Origin: Natronohydrobacter sp.
Lineage (GTDB): Bacteria; Pseudomonadota; Alphaproteobacteria; Rhodobacterales; Rhodobacteraceae
Direction of reading: 5' to 3'
NCBI GenBank assembly: GCA_007117255.1
Contig: SKGU01000124.1
Location: 1 to 24,973 of the forward strand
DNA: 24,973 bases
The notes below the pieces were generated by a model that worked only from the letters and a program-made list of their open reading frames with translations, had not been told where the DNA came from and made no database searches. Within the stretch, counting starts at the first letter, position 1. Every line of letters starts with the position of its first letter. This document shows positions 14,829 to 21,856 of the stretch, piece after piece. The translations under genes and the position numbers were made by a program.

Positions 14829-15719
14829 TCACGGACGCGTGAAGGGTTTTCCGGTGCGCTTGCCTACGGGCGTGTCAGAGCGTGGCTTCTTGTCGGATTT
14901 TGGTGTCAGCCTCGGCCCACTGCCCCGACCGGGTTTTGGTCCACGCCCTTTTGGCGTTGGACGATCCGGGTTTGTCGTGCTATCCATCGCCGCCTCACCA
15001 AGCTGTTCACGCAAGACGCGACGTTTGACTTCTTCAACGGCGCCGCGTTCCAGCGTGCCCAGCTGGAATGGCCCATAACTCACCCGGATCAACCGGTTGA
15101 CGCTTAATCCCACATGAGCCAAGGCACGGCGAATTTCTCGGTTGCGCCCTTCGCGGATGCCGATGGTCAACCAGGCATTTGCGCCTTGCTGGCGATCAAT
15201 GCTCACGATCATTGGTTGAAACCGCTCTCCCTCAACCACAACGCCATCACGCAACGGGGCCAGCACAGTGTCATTGGGCGTGCCATTGACCCGCACGCGA
15301 TACTTGCGCAGCCAGCCCGTACTGGGCAATTCCAGCTTGCGTTTCAACCCGCCATCATTGGTCAGCAAAAGCAAACCTTCGGAATTGAGGTCCAGGCGGC
15401 CCACAGACATCACCCGTGGCAACCCTTCGGGCAGGTTTTCGAAAACGGTCGGGCGGCCCTCTTCATCCTTTGTCGTCGTCACCAGCCCAAGCGGCTTGTG
15501 ATAAAGCCACAGCCGCGCGGGTTCAGCCTCTGGCAAGGGTTTTCCATCCACGGTGATGCGCGCGCCCGGTCCCACATTCAGCGCAGGGCTGTCGATGCGC
15601 TTACCATTCACCGCCACGCGCCCCGCAAGGATTATCGCCTCTGCTTCGCGGCGCGAGGCTACCCCCGCACGCGCCAGCACCTTGGCGATGCGCTCGCCTG
15701 TCTTGCCATCATCGGACAT
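14829..15719 (-). CDS. rluB: 23S rRNA pseudouridine synthase, RluB-like
   Basis: This 296-residue enzyme isomerises a uridine of 23S rRNA (U2605 in E. coli RluB). An S4 RNA-binding domain at the N-terminus ('ERIAKVLARAGVASRREAEAII') precedes the RsuA/RluB catalytic domain. The catalytic aspartate is in GRLDLNSEGLLLLTND. The C-terminal block 'REGRNREIRRALAHVGLSVNRLIR' is typical of this family. The last 45 or so residues form a basic, Pro/Gly/Lys-rich tail that probably contacts RNA. The RluB versus RluE/F assignment rests on the overall pattern and is likely but not proven. It follows hisH by 85 bases that contain an intergenic repeat. Confidence 0.88.
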   Translation of the reverse strand: MSDDGKTGERIAKVLARAGVASRREAEAIILAGRVAVNGKRIDSPALNVGPGARITVDGKPLPEAEPARLWLYHKPLGLVTTTKDEEGRPTVFENLPEGLPRVMSVGRLDLNSEGLLLLTNDGGLKRKLELPSTGWLRKYRVRVNGTPNDTVLAPLRDGVVVEGERFQPMIVSIDRQQGANAWLTIGIREGRNREIRRALAHVGLSVNRLIRVSYGPFQLGTLERGAVEEVKRRVLREQLGEAAMDSTTNPDRPTPKGRGPKPGRGSGPRLTPKSDKKPRSDTPVGKRTGKPFTRP

Positions 15720-15729
15720 CTAAGCCCCT

Positions 15730-15793
15730 TTCATCTTGCCCGAAATACTCCGGGGTGAATGGCGCCGCAGGCGACAGAGGGGCAGCGCCCCTC
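15730..15793 (-). repeat. Rhodobacterales-type intergenic repeat with GC hairpin (copy 2)
   Basis: The core ttcatcttgcc-cgaaatactc at 15730-15750 is followed by a GC-rich linker and the hairpin GAGGGGC-agc-GCCCCTC at 15777-15793. The full arrangement is a type I recognise as abundant in Rhodobacteraceae genomes, near 5' or 3' gene ends. It lies 11 bases upstream of the rluB start and just past the hisH stop, so the hairpin could also mark the end of the hisBH transcript. Confidence 0.7.
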
Positions 15794-15804
15794 ACAACCG
15801 CGCC

Positions 15805-16443
15805 TCAGGGGCGCCAGCGAAGGAAATTCGCGATCATCCGCAAGCCGGTGGCCTGCGACTTTTCCGGGTGAAACTGCGTGCCGATCACGGTTCCGCGCGC
15901 CACGATGGCTGTGACCGGACCACCATAGTCGACATGCGCCAGCAGATCGGCATTGTCGGCCACATGAAACTGATATGAATGCACGAAATAGGCGTGATCT
16001 CCCGTAACCACCCCCTCCAGCACGGGGTGGGCCCGGTCAATCACCAGATCATTCCAGCCCATATGTGGCACTTTCAGCGTGTTATCTGCAGGTGCAATCC
16101 GCTCGACCGTGCCGCCGATCCAGTCAAGGCCCGCAACCTCGTCATATTCCCGGCCCAGCGTGGCCAGCATCTGCATGCCCACACAGATACCCATGAAGGG
16201 CACCCCACGACGCTGCACTGCGTCTTCCAGCGCCTCGACCATGCCTGGCACCGCACCTAGCGCCCGCCGACAGGCGGGATAGGCCCCGTCGCCCGGCAAT
16301 ACGATGCGATCCGCGCGCGCAACATCTTCCGCCCGCGTGGTGACGATCACTTCGCCGCCGCCCACCTCGGCAGCCATGCGCTGAAAGGCTTTTTCGGCGG
16401 AATGCAGATTGCCGCTGTCGTAATCCACGAGTGCAGTCAGCAC
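15805..16443 (-). CDS. hisH: Imidazole glycerol phosphate synthase glutaminase subunit HisH
   Basis: This 212-residue class I glutamine amidotransferase supplies ammonia to HisF in histidine biosynthesis. The nucleophilic cysteine lies in 'FMGICVGMQML', and the catalytic His-Glu pair in 'GTQFHPEKSQ'. The N-terminus 'LTALVDYDSGNLHSAEKAF' is typical. The start is GTG at 16443, only one base after the hisB stop codon (16445); the longer open frame upstream runs through hisB in another frame and is not real. The usual partners hisA and hisF are not in this window; a pseudouridine synthase gene follows instead. Confidence 0.95.
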   Translation of the reverse strand: MLTALVDYDSGNLHSAEKAFQRMAAEVGGGEVIVTTRAEDVARADRIVLPGDGAYPACRRALGAVPGMVEALEDAVQRRGVPFMGICVGMQMLATLGREYDEVAGLDWIGGTVERIAPADNTLKVPHMGWNDLVIDRAHPVLEGVVTGDHAYFVHSYQFHVADNADLLAHVDYGGPVTAIVARGTVIGTQFHPEKSQATGLRMIANFLRWRP

Positions 16444-16444
16444 G

Positions 16445-17032
16445 TTACAGCGCCCCTTTGGTGGACGGAATCGCATCCCCCTTGCGCGGATCGGGCTCGA
16501 CCGCGGCGCGCAAAGCCCGCGCCACCGCTTTGAACGCCGCTTCGGCGATGTGGTGAGAATTGATCCCGTGCAATCTGTCAATATGCAGCGTGATCCCGCC
16601 ATGGCTGGCGAGCGCCTGAAAGAATTCGCGCACCAGTTCAATGTCGAATGTACCGATCTTCGCAGTCGGAAAATCGACATTCCAGACCAGATAAGGCCGC
16701 GCGGACAGATCCAGCGCGCAGCGGACCTGCGCGTCATCCATGGCCAGATGACACTCGCCATAGCGCCGGATTCCGCGCTTGTCGCCAAGGGCCGCCACCA
16801 GAGCCTGGCCCAATGCGATGCCCACATCCTCGACTGTGTGGTGATCATCGATATGCAGATCGCCCTTGGCCGTGATGTCCATGTCAATCAGCGAATGGCG
16901 TGCAAGCTGGTCCAGCATGTGATCAAAGAAACCGACCCCTGTTTCGCAGCGATAGGTTCCGCTGCCATCCAGATCAATACGCACGGTGATATCGGTTTCC
17001 GCCGTCTTGCGGGTGATGCTGGCCTGACGCAT
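16445..17032 (-). CDS. hisB: Imidazoleglycerol-phosphate dehydratase HisB
   Basis: This 195-residue manganese enzyme dehydrates imidazoleglycerol phosphate in histidine biosynthesis. It has the metal-ligand motifs 'FFDHMLDQLARHS', 'DDHHTVEDVGIALGQAL' and 'NSHHIAEAAFKA', and the usual length of a monofunctional HisB (no HAD phosphatase domain). ATG 17032 is chosen: AGAGGA lies 7 bases upstream and it matches the conserved N-terminus. The frame runs upstream to 17449 but overlaps deoD on the other strand. It is divergent from deoD with a 96-base spacer, and hisH starts one base after its stop. Confidence 0.95.
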   Translation of the reverse strand: MRQASITRKTAETDITVRIDLDGSGTYRCETGVGFFDHMLDQLARHSLIDMDITAKGDLHIDDHHTVEDVGIALGQALVAALGDKRGIRRYGECHLAMDDAQVRCALDLSARPYLVWNVDFPTAKIGTFDIELVREFFQALASHGGITLHIDRLHGINSHHIAEAAFKAVARALRAAVEPDPRKGDAIPSTKGAL

Positions 17033-17128
17033 GGAATATCCTCTTTCGCTTTCGCGCCGATCTATAGGCGCTTGCGCCGCGCGGGGGAAGGGGGCAATCT
17101 TGATCTGGGCAGCACAGACGAGGGGCAC

Positions 17129-17842
17129 ATGACCATTCATATCGGCGCAAAACCGGGCGAAATTGCCGAAACCGTCCTCATGCCGGGCGACCCGTTGCGC
17201 GCAAAATGGGCCGCAGAGCGGTTTCTGGACGCGCCCCGCTGTATCAATCAGGTGCGTGGCATGCTGGGCTATACGGGCACATGGCACGGCCACAGGGTGA
17301 CGATTCACGGCTCTGGCATGGGTATGGCGTCGCTGTCGATCTATGCCAATGAACTGATCCGCGACTATGGGGCCAAGACCCTGATCCGTGTGGGGTCTGC
17401 GGGGGCAATGCAGCCTGATATTGCGATCCGCGATCTTGTTCTGGCACAAAGCTGCACCACGCTGACCACCCCGTCACGCGGTATTTTCCGCGAGTTGAAT
17501 TTCGCGCCTTGCGCGGATTTCGGTTTGCTTGCTGCGGCCCATAATGCCGCGACGGGGCAGGGCGCGCGGGTTCATGTCGGCAATATCTATTCCTCTGATG
17601 TCTTTTACGATGAACGCCCCGACCTGAACGAGGTGATGCAACGCCACAAGGTGCTATGCGTCGAGATGGAAGCGGCTGAACTCTACACGGTGGCGGCCCG
17701 GCTTGGGGCACGGGCGCTGGCGGTGCTGACCATCTCGGACCATCTGCTGACGCATGAGGCCGCGCCCTCTTCGGAACGCGAACAGAGTTTCGGCGCAATG
17801 ATCGAAGTGGCGCTGGAGGCGGCCTTTGCCGGACAGGCGTGA
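17129..17842 (+). CDS. deoD: Purine nucleoside phosphorylase, DeoD type
   Basis: This 237-residue enzyme splits purine (deoxy)nucleosides with phosphate to base and ribose-1-phosphate in nucleoside salvage. The phosphate and substrate patterns of the hexameric DeoD family are present: 'GAKPGEIAETVLMPGDPLRAKW', then 'GMGMASLSIYANELI', 'IRVGSAGAMQ' and the C-terminal 'CVEMEAAELYTVAARLG'. The catalytic Asp is in 'TISDHL'. ATG 17129 with GAGGGG just upstream gives the family length; the frame is open to 16550 but that part overlaps hisB. The next gene starts 10 bases after the stop. Confidence 0.94.
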   Translation: MTIHIGAKPGEIAETVLMPGDPLRAKWAAERFLDAPRCINQVRGMLGYTGTWHGHRVTIHGSGMGMASLSIYANELIRDYGAKTLIRVGSAGAMQPDIAIRDLVLAQSCTTLTTPSRGIFRELNFAPCADFGLLAAAHNAATGQGARVHVGNIYSSDVFYDERPDLNEVMQRHKVLCVEMEAAELYTVAARLGARALAVLTISDHLLTHEAAPSSEREQSFGAMIEVALEAAFAGQA

Positions 17843-17852
17843 CCTGAAGCTC

Positions 17853-18551
17853 ATGGCAAATGATCTTGAAGAACTGCAACGCAAGCATCTCAAGCTCGCC
17901 TCCAACATGCGCAAACTGAAAGCCCGACATGAAGCGGCGCTGCGCGAAATTGCCTTTTTGCGCGGGAAACTGGCCGAAGCAGAACCCCACACACCTGCGC
18001 CGGCGATCCTGACGGGTTTTCCCGTGGCCTATACATTGCCCTCTGCGCAGCGCACACCTGTCACGCATTGGAAAGAAGCGCGCGAGAAACTGCTCTGGAG
18101 CGGTCTGACCCGCGAACAAGCCCTGCATCTGGAACTGACCTGCCTGACGCGGCTGGCACAGGGCACCGCGGCAGAGCATTTTCCGCGTGTCTTGGCGATT
18201 GATATGCACGCGGGGCGGTTTGAGCTGACCGATCAGGGACAAACGCTGAAGGCGAGGGCGGCAGCAGGCGACAAGACACCGATCCCGAAGCTCATGATGC
18301 AGGTGCGCACAATCGTTGCCGCCCTGGAAAAAGCGGGTGTTGTACACCTTGATATGCATCCTGACGGGCGCAATCTGTGCCTTGATGATGCAGGCAGACT
18401 GTCGCTGATCGATTTTGATATCGCTGCCTGTGACGACACGCCTTTCAGCGGCGAGATTGCCCAGCGCCTGCGCGCGTTCCATGACAGCGGCGGATATGCG
18501 GGCTTCGCGGCACTGATGAGTCAGGTGGTCGCGTCGCTTAATGGCGCGTGA
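17853..18551 (+). CDS. Coiled-coil protein with atypical kinase-like C-lobe
   Basis: The product is about 232 residues. Residues 2-45 form a charged coiled coil ('EELQRKHLKLASNMRKLKAR'). The C-terminal half has a kinase/phosphotransferase-like catalytic loop, 'VVHLDMHPDGRN' (His165, Asp167, Asn174), and a metal-site-like 'LIDFDIA' (Asp187). The distance from Asp to Asn is two residues longer than in canonical kinases, and no clear glycine loop or invariant lysine is visible between, so the N-lobe is reduced. ATG 17853 is preferred over the in-frame TTG at 17826 that overlaps deoD. I do not recognise a named family; it may be a divergent small-molecule kinase or a pseudokinase. Confidence 0.65.
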   Translation: MANDLEELQRKHLKLASNMRKLKARHEAALREIAFLRGKLAEAEPHTPAPAILTGFPVAYTLPSAQRTPVTHWKEAREKLLWSGLTREQALHLELTCLTRLAQGTAAEHFPRVLAIDMHAGRFELTDQGQTLKARAAAGDKTPIPKLMMQVRTIVAALEKAGVVHLDMHPDGRNLCLDDAGRLSLIDFDIAACDDTPFSGEIAQRLRAFHDSGGYAGFAALMSQVVASLNGA

Positions 18552-18559
18552 AAGCCAGT

Positions 18560-18588
18560 GTAGGGTGCGTGCTCAGCACGCACCTTAC
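18560..18588. repeat. Strong hairpin (REP-like) between the kinase-like gene and rpsB
   Basis: The arms gtagggtgcgtgct and agcacgcaccttac are complementary over 14 positions with one G-U wobble, around a central base, giving about 13 bp with a three-base loop. It starts 8 bases after the stop codon of the kinase-like gene. No T-run follows. Similar hairpins occur as dispersed repeats in many proteobacteria. Confidence 0.6.
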
Positions 18589-18597
18589 GTCAGCCTA

Positions 18598-18626
18598 TTG
18601 CATTCCCATCCGCCATGGGCTAACAG
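18598..18626 (+). promoter_or_regulatory. Candidate rpsB promoter
   Basis: TTGCAT (18598-18603) and TAACAG (18621-18626) are separated by 17 bases, about 115 bases before rpsB. Each matches consensus in only three positions. The remaining leader (18627-18743) is a 5' untranslated region with a strong AAAGGAAA site before the ATG. S2 leaders can be autoregulatory in other bacteria, but I cannot show that fold here. Confidence 0.3.
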
Positions 18627-18743
18627 CGCGCCACTTCACAGGCAGAGGTCGGGCCCTGGGACAGACATCCCCCACAGGTCCACCGGTTGAGGCAAAAGCC
18701 TTGAAACCCTCTGCTCAGGCGCAAACCGGAAAAGGAAAACGAT

Positions 18744-19535
18744 ATGGCGCTTCCTGACTTCACTCTGCGTCAGCTTTTGGAAGCTGGCGTTCACTTCGGC
18801 CACCAGACACAGCGCTGGAACCCGCGCATGGCGCCCTATATATACGGCGAGCGCAATGGCATCCACATTCTCGATCTGACGCAGACCCTGCCGATGCTGG
18901 ATGCAGCATTGAATGTCGTGCGCGAAACGGTTGCCAAGGGCGGTCGCGTTCTGTTCGTCGGCACCAAGCGTCAGGCTGCCAAGCATGTTGCTGACGCAGC
19001 AGAGCGTTCGGCACAATACTACATGAATCACCGCTGGTTGGGTGGCACGCTGACCAACTGGAAAACCGTGTCCCAGTCGATTCAGCGCCTGAAAGCCATT
19101 GACGAGCAGCTCGAAAGCGGCGCAGAGGGCCTGACCAAGAAAGAACGCCTTGGCATGGAGCGCGAGCAGGCCAAATTGCAGGCTTCGCTTGGTGGTATCC
19201 GCGATATGGGCGGCCTTCCCAGCCTGTTGTTCGTCATCGACGTCAACAAAGAAGATCTGGCCATTCTGGAAGCCAAAAAGCTTGGCATCCCGGTTGTGGC
19301 TGTGGTTGACACCAACTGTGCACCTGAAGGTGTGGATTACATCATCCCCGGCAATGATGACGCAGCCCGCGCGATTGCGCTTTACTGCGATCTGGCAGCG
19401 CGTGCAGCGCTTGACGGGATGAGCGCGCAGATGGGTGCGGCTGGCTATGATATCGGCGCGATGGAAGAAGCCCCGGTCGAAGAAACGCTGGCCGAGGCGC
19501 CAGCAGAGCCAGCGGCTGAATCCACCGAAGCCTGA
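18744..19535 (+). CDS. rpsB: 30S ribosomal protein S2
   Basis: This is a 263-residue component of the small ribosomal subunit. The N-terminus 'LPDFTLRQLLEAGVHFGHQTQRWNPRM' and the blocks 'GRVLFVGTKRQA', 'NHRWLGGTLTNW' and 'LPSLLFVIDVNKEDLAILEAKKLGIPVVAVVDTN' are diagnostic. The C-terminus is an acidic Ala/Glu-rich tail typical of alphaproteobacterial S2. AAAGGAAA lies about 6 bases before the ATG. It precedes tsf, the usual order. A hairpin lies between the two genes. Confidence 0.98.
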   Translation: MALPDFTLRQLLEAGVHFGHQTQRWNPRMAPYIYGERNGIHILDLTQTLPMLDAALNVVRETVAKGGRVLFVGTKRQAAKHVADAAERSAQYYMNHRWLGGTLTNWKTVSQSIQRLKAIDEQLESGAEGLTKKERLGMEREQAKLQASLGGIRDMGGLPSLLFVIDVNKEDLAILEAKKLGIPVVAVVDTNCAPEGVDYIIPGNDDAARAIALYCDLAARAALDGMSAQMGAAGYDIGAMEEAPVEETLAEAPAEPAAESTEA

Positions 19536-19557
19536 GCGGCCCTATTGACATGAAGTC

Positions 19558-19599
19558 GTGACAGGGACCGGATATCTCCGCCCTGTCACATCTTATTTT
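19558..19599 (+). terminator. rpsB-tsf intergenic attenuator-like hairpin
   Basis: GTGACAGGG (19558-19566) pairs perfectly with CCCTGTCAC (19581-19589). Inside, CGGA pairs with TCCG around a tatc loop, with a two-base bulge on the left arm. The stem is followed by atcttatttt, a T-rich run. This looks like a partial rho-independent terminator that reduces tsf relative to rpsB, or an mRNA processing site. The tsf ribosome binding site lies 13 bases beyond. Confidence 0.7.
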
Positions 19600-19615
19600 G
19601 CAGGAGAGAATGACC

Positions 19616-20509
19616 ATGACAATCACCGCTGCAATGGTGAAGGAACTGCGCGAAGCTACTGGCGCAGGCATGATGGACGCAAAAAAAGCCCTGACCGAAA
19701 ACAACGGCGACATGGACGCAGCCGTTGATTGGCTGCGCACGAAGGGTCTGGCGAAGGCCGCGAAGAAAGCGGATCGTGTCGCTGCGGAAGGCCTGGTGGG
19801 CGTTGCTGTCGAGGGCGGCAAGGGCGTTGCCGTAGAGATCAACTCAGAAACCGACTTCGTTGCCAAGAATGCCGAATTCCAGGGCATGGTTGCGCAGATC
19901 ACGACGGCTGCTCTCGGAGCAAATGATCTCGAAGGCCTGAAAGCTGCAGATATTGGCGGCAAGCCAGTTGAAGCTGTTTTGACGGATGCGATTGCCAAGA
20001 TCGGCGAAAACATGACCCTGCGCCGCATGGATGCGGTCGAAGGCGATTGCGTGGCAGCCTATGTACATAATGCAGCAGCAGAAGGCATGGGCAAAATCGG
20101 CGTTCTGGTCGCGTTGAAAGGCACCGATAACGGTATCGGCAAGCAGATCGCGATGCACATTGCCGCCTCCAGCCCGCTTGCATTGGACGAGGCAGCACTT
20201 GATCCTGCACTGGTCGAGCGTGAGCGTACGGTCCAGACCCAGAAGGCGCTAGAAGAGAATGCGACCGCTGACAAGCCGAAGCCCGAAGCCGTGATTCAGA
20301 ACAACATCATCCCTGGCCGGATGAAGAAGTATCTGGAAGAAAACACGCTGGTGAACCAGAAATTCGTGATGAATCCCGATATCACTGTTGCACAGGCCGC
20401 CAAAGATGCGGGTGTCGAGATCGTAGCCTTTGTCCGCATGGGCGTGGGCGAAGGTATCGAGAAGAAGGAAGAAGATTTCGCTGCGGAAGTGGCAAAGCTG
20501 AACGCCTGA
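19616..20509 (+). CDS. tsf: Elongation factor Ts
   Basis: This 297-residue factor exchanges GDP for GTP on EF-Tu. The N-terminal UBA-like domain has 'VKELREATGAGMMDAKKALTEN', and the core has the EF-Ts signature 'INSETDFVAKN'. The C-terminal module includes 'GRMKKYLEENTLVNQKFVMNPD'. Three starts are possible: TTG 19598, ATG 19610 and ATG 19616. The last is chosen because AGGAGA lies 8 bases upstream (only 2 bases from 19610) and it gives the usual M-x-I-T-A-A-M N-terminus. A rho-independent terminator follows 24 bases after the stop. No pyrH or frr follows in this window. Confidence 0.97.
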   Translation: MTITAAMVKELREATGAGMMDAKKALTENNGDMDAAVDWLRTKGLAKAAKKADRVAAEGLVGVAVEGGKGVAVEINSETDFVAKNAEFQGMVAQITTAALGANDLEGLKAADIGGKPVEAVLTDAIAKIGENMTLRRMDAVEGDCVAAYVHNAAAEGMGKIGVLVALKGTDNGIGKQIAMHIAASSPLALDEAALDPALVERERTVQTQKALEENATADKPKPEAVIQNNIIPGRMKKYLEENTLVNQKFVMNPDITVAQAAKDAGVEIVAFVRMGVGEGIEKKEEDFAAEVAKLNA

Positions 20510-20530
20510 TCCAAGCATCACACTGTCAGT

Positions 20531-21643
20531 TCAAACGGCGCCCGAATGTGGCGCCGTTTTTTCATGCGCCGGGCATTGAGTGTCGGGCGTTCCATGCCGG
20601 ATACGGGCGGCCGCCTCGTCATAGATAAAGGGCAGAAACGCATAGCGCGCGCCGCGTGTGACCTGCCCGACAGCGTGCAACATACCGCATCCGAAAACCA
20701 CTGCGGCCCCGCTTTCAGCCTTTATTCCTTCGGGCCCATATTCCGGGAAATACACTGCGCCGCCGTCGAAATCTTCATTCAGGTTTACGGAGATTGCAAA
20801 TCTGCGATGAGCCGTTAAGGGCGTCGTGTTGTCGCGATGGGGAGCAAAATGACCCGCATCGTGGGCACTATAGCAGCCGACCAGATACCGCTCCATGCGT
20901 GTGGCATCAAAGCCGAAGGCTTTGCGCAATTGCGGCAGCACCGCGCTGCGAATCCGTAGCTGAATCCGGCGTTTCAACGCCATGTCTTCGATCAGGCAAT
21001 CGCGTCTGCGTTTGAATGATGGATCCCGCACGCCAATGGTTATGCCGCCGATCACACGCATGACACCGGTCAGTTCACAGTGTTGGGCATGATAGCGTTG
21101 AATGAGCGCCGCGCATAATTCGGGTGAAAAGACACGCGGCAGATACAGGACAGGCGCGTGCAGGCGGCGCCCGGAAAATCGTTCAAGCGGCGGTTGGGCG
21201 TCGAGCACGGACAGGATCGATTGGCCATCCTGCTCTGATCGTATCAGTTTGCTTGCGATAAGTCGTTGCATCGGATCAAACAGCACTGCAAGCGCGTGCA
21301 CACCAGTATGCTCGGTAGCGCCCAACGGCGCTGCGCCAAATTTCTGAAATACTGTCATCCCAGGATCGAAAGCGTCACGCGCTGCTGGTGTATCGGTTGG
21401 CTGCAAAGGGCAGGGCGGAGAAGGATGCACCACGACCAGCCTGGCGTTTGCGGGATCACGTTGTGCCACTGCTTGCCGCAGAATGCCGGGCAAGCTGGTC
21501 AAGATGCCATTCATATCCGGCGCTACGAAATATAAAAGCAGATAATCTCCGCCCAGCGAAGATGTCTGAAAGCGCGACCCATCCGCACAATGAAATTCAG
21601 CTTGCGGCATACAGTCGCCGGGTGACAGCGCGCGATATCTCAT
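20531..21643 (-). CDS. Peroxiredoxin-like domain fused to a 2OG-Fe(II) oxygenase (prolyl 4-hydroxylase type)
   Basis: This 370-residue protein has two domains. The first, about 150 residues, looks like a thioredoxin/AhpC-type fold ('LSPGDCMPQAEFHCADGSRF', then 'DYLLLYFVAPDM') but has no cysteine at the usual peroxidatic position. The second is a double-stranded beta-helix oxygenase with the iron triad His269-x-Asp271 ('APHRDN') and distal His323 ('GMLHAV'), and an arginine near 330-333 for 2-oxoglutarate. The substrate is not known. ATG 21643 is chosen because GGAGGG lies 5 bases upstream; an in-frame ATG at 21685 lacks such a site. The stop codon lies beside the tsf terminator stem. Confidence 0.78.
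   Translation of the reverse strand: MRYRALSPGDCMPQAEFHCADGSRFQTSSLGGDYLLLYFVAPDMNGILTSLPGILRQAVAQRDPANARLVVVHPSPPCPLQPTDTPAARDAFDPGMTVFQKFGAAPLGATEHTGVHALAVLFDPMQRLIASKLIRSEQDGQSILSVLDAQPPLERFSGRRLHAPVLYLPRVFSPELCAALIQRYHAQHCELTGVMRVIGGITIGVRDPSFKRRRDCLIEDMALKRRIQLRIRSAVLPQLRKAFGFDATRMERYLVGCYSAHDAGHFAPHRDNTTPLTAHRRFAISVNLNEDFDGGAVYFPEYGPEGIKAESGAAVVFGCGMLHAVGQVTRGARYAFLPFIYDEAAARIRHGTPDTQCPAHEKTAPHSGAV
20533..20562 (+). terminator. Rho-independent terminator of rpsB-tsf
   Basis: AAACGGCGCC (20533-20542) pairs perfectly with GGCGCCGTTT (20550-20559) around a seven-base loop, and six T's follow the GC part (20557-20562). It lies inside the last codons of the convergent minus-strand oxygenase gene. 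Confidence 0.92.
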
Positions 21644-21758
21644 CTGCGCCCTCCGAATAGCGAAATCTTGGCAACTATGGCCCACCAGCCGTTACATCTT
21701 GGTAAAGGCCAGACGGAAAAAGCTGGACTCGCACTGTCCTTGAGCCTCAAATTGGGTA

Positions 21759-21780
21759 GGTGCCGCATTTCTGCGGCACC
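21759..21780 (-). terminator. Second hairpin after the EF-hand gene
   Basis: GGTGCCGCA and TGCGGCACC form a perfect 9-bp stem around tttc. There is no T-run on either strand, so termination is possible but not shown. Confidence 0.4.
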
Positions 21781-21812
21781 CGTTGTTCATGGGTGACCCG
21801 TGATCTGGCGGC

Positions 21813-21846
21813 AACGCAGTCGCATGTTGCAGCATGTGACTGCGTT
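21813..21846 (-). terminator. 14-bp hairpin after the EF-hand gene
   Basis: AACGCAGTCGCATG pairs with CATGTGACTGCGTT over 14 positions with one G-U-type wobble, around the loop ttgcag. It begins 10 bases after the EF-hand stop codon on minus. It is a likely 3' end structure, although a T-run is missing. Confidence 0.5.
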
Positions 21847-21856
21847 CTCTACCAGT

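Larger units (their letters stand above)
21644..21856. other. Intergenic gap containing two hairpins
   Basis: These 213 bases separate the oxygenase start from the EF-hand gene stop, both on minus. Beyond two hairpins (21759-21780 and 21813-21846) I see no gene. The oxygenase promoter should lie near 21660-21750 but I cannot pick it with confidence. Confidence 0.5.

Noticed and set aside
16444..16887. Upstream extension of hisH
   Set aside because: This part runs through hisB out of frame; GTG 16443 gives the conserved HisH N-terminus.
16550..17128. Upstream extension of deoD
   Set aside because: It overlaps hisB on the other strand; ATG 17129 gives the normal DeoD length and has a ribosome binding site.
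17244..18482. 412-codon minus-strand frame opposite deoD and the kinase-like gene
   Set aside because: deoD is certain on the other strand, and the frame shows no domain or ribosome binding site.
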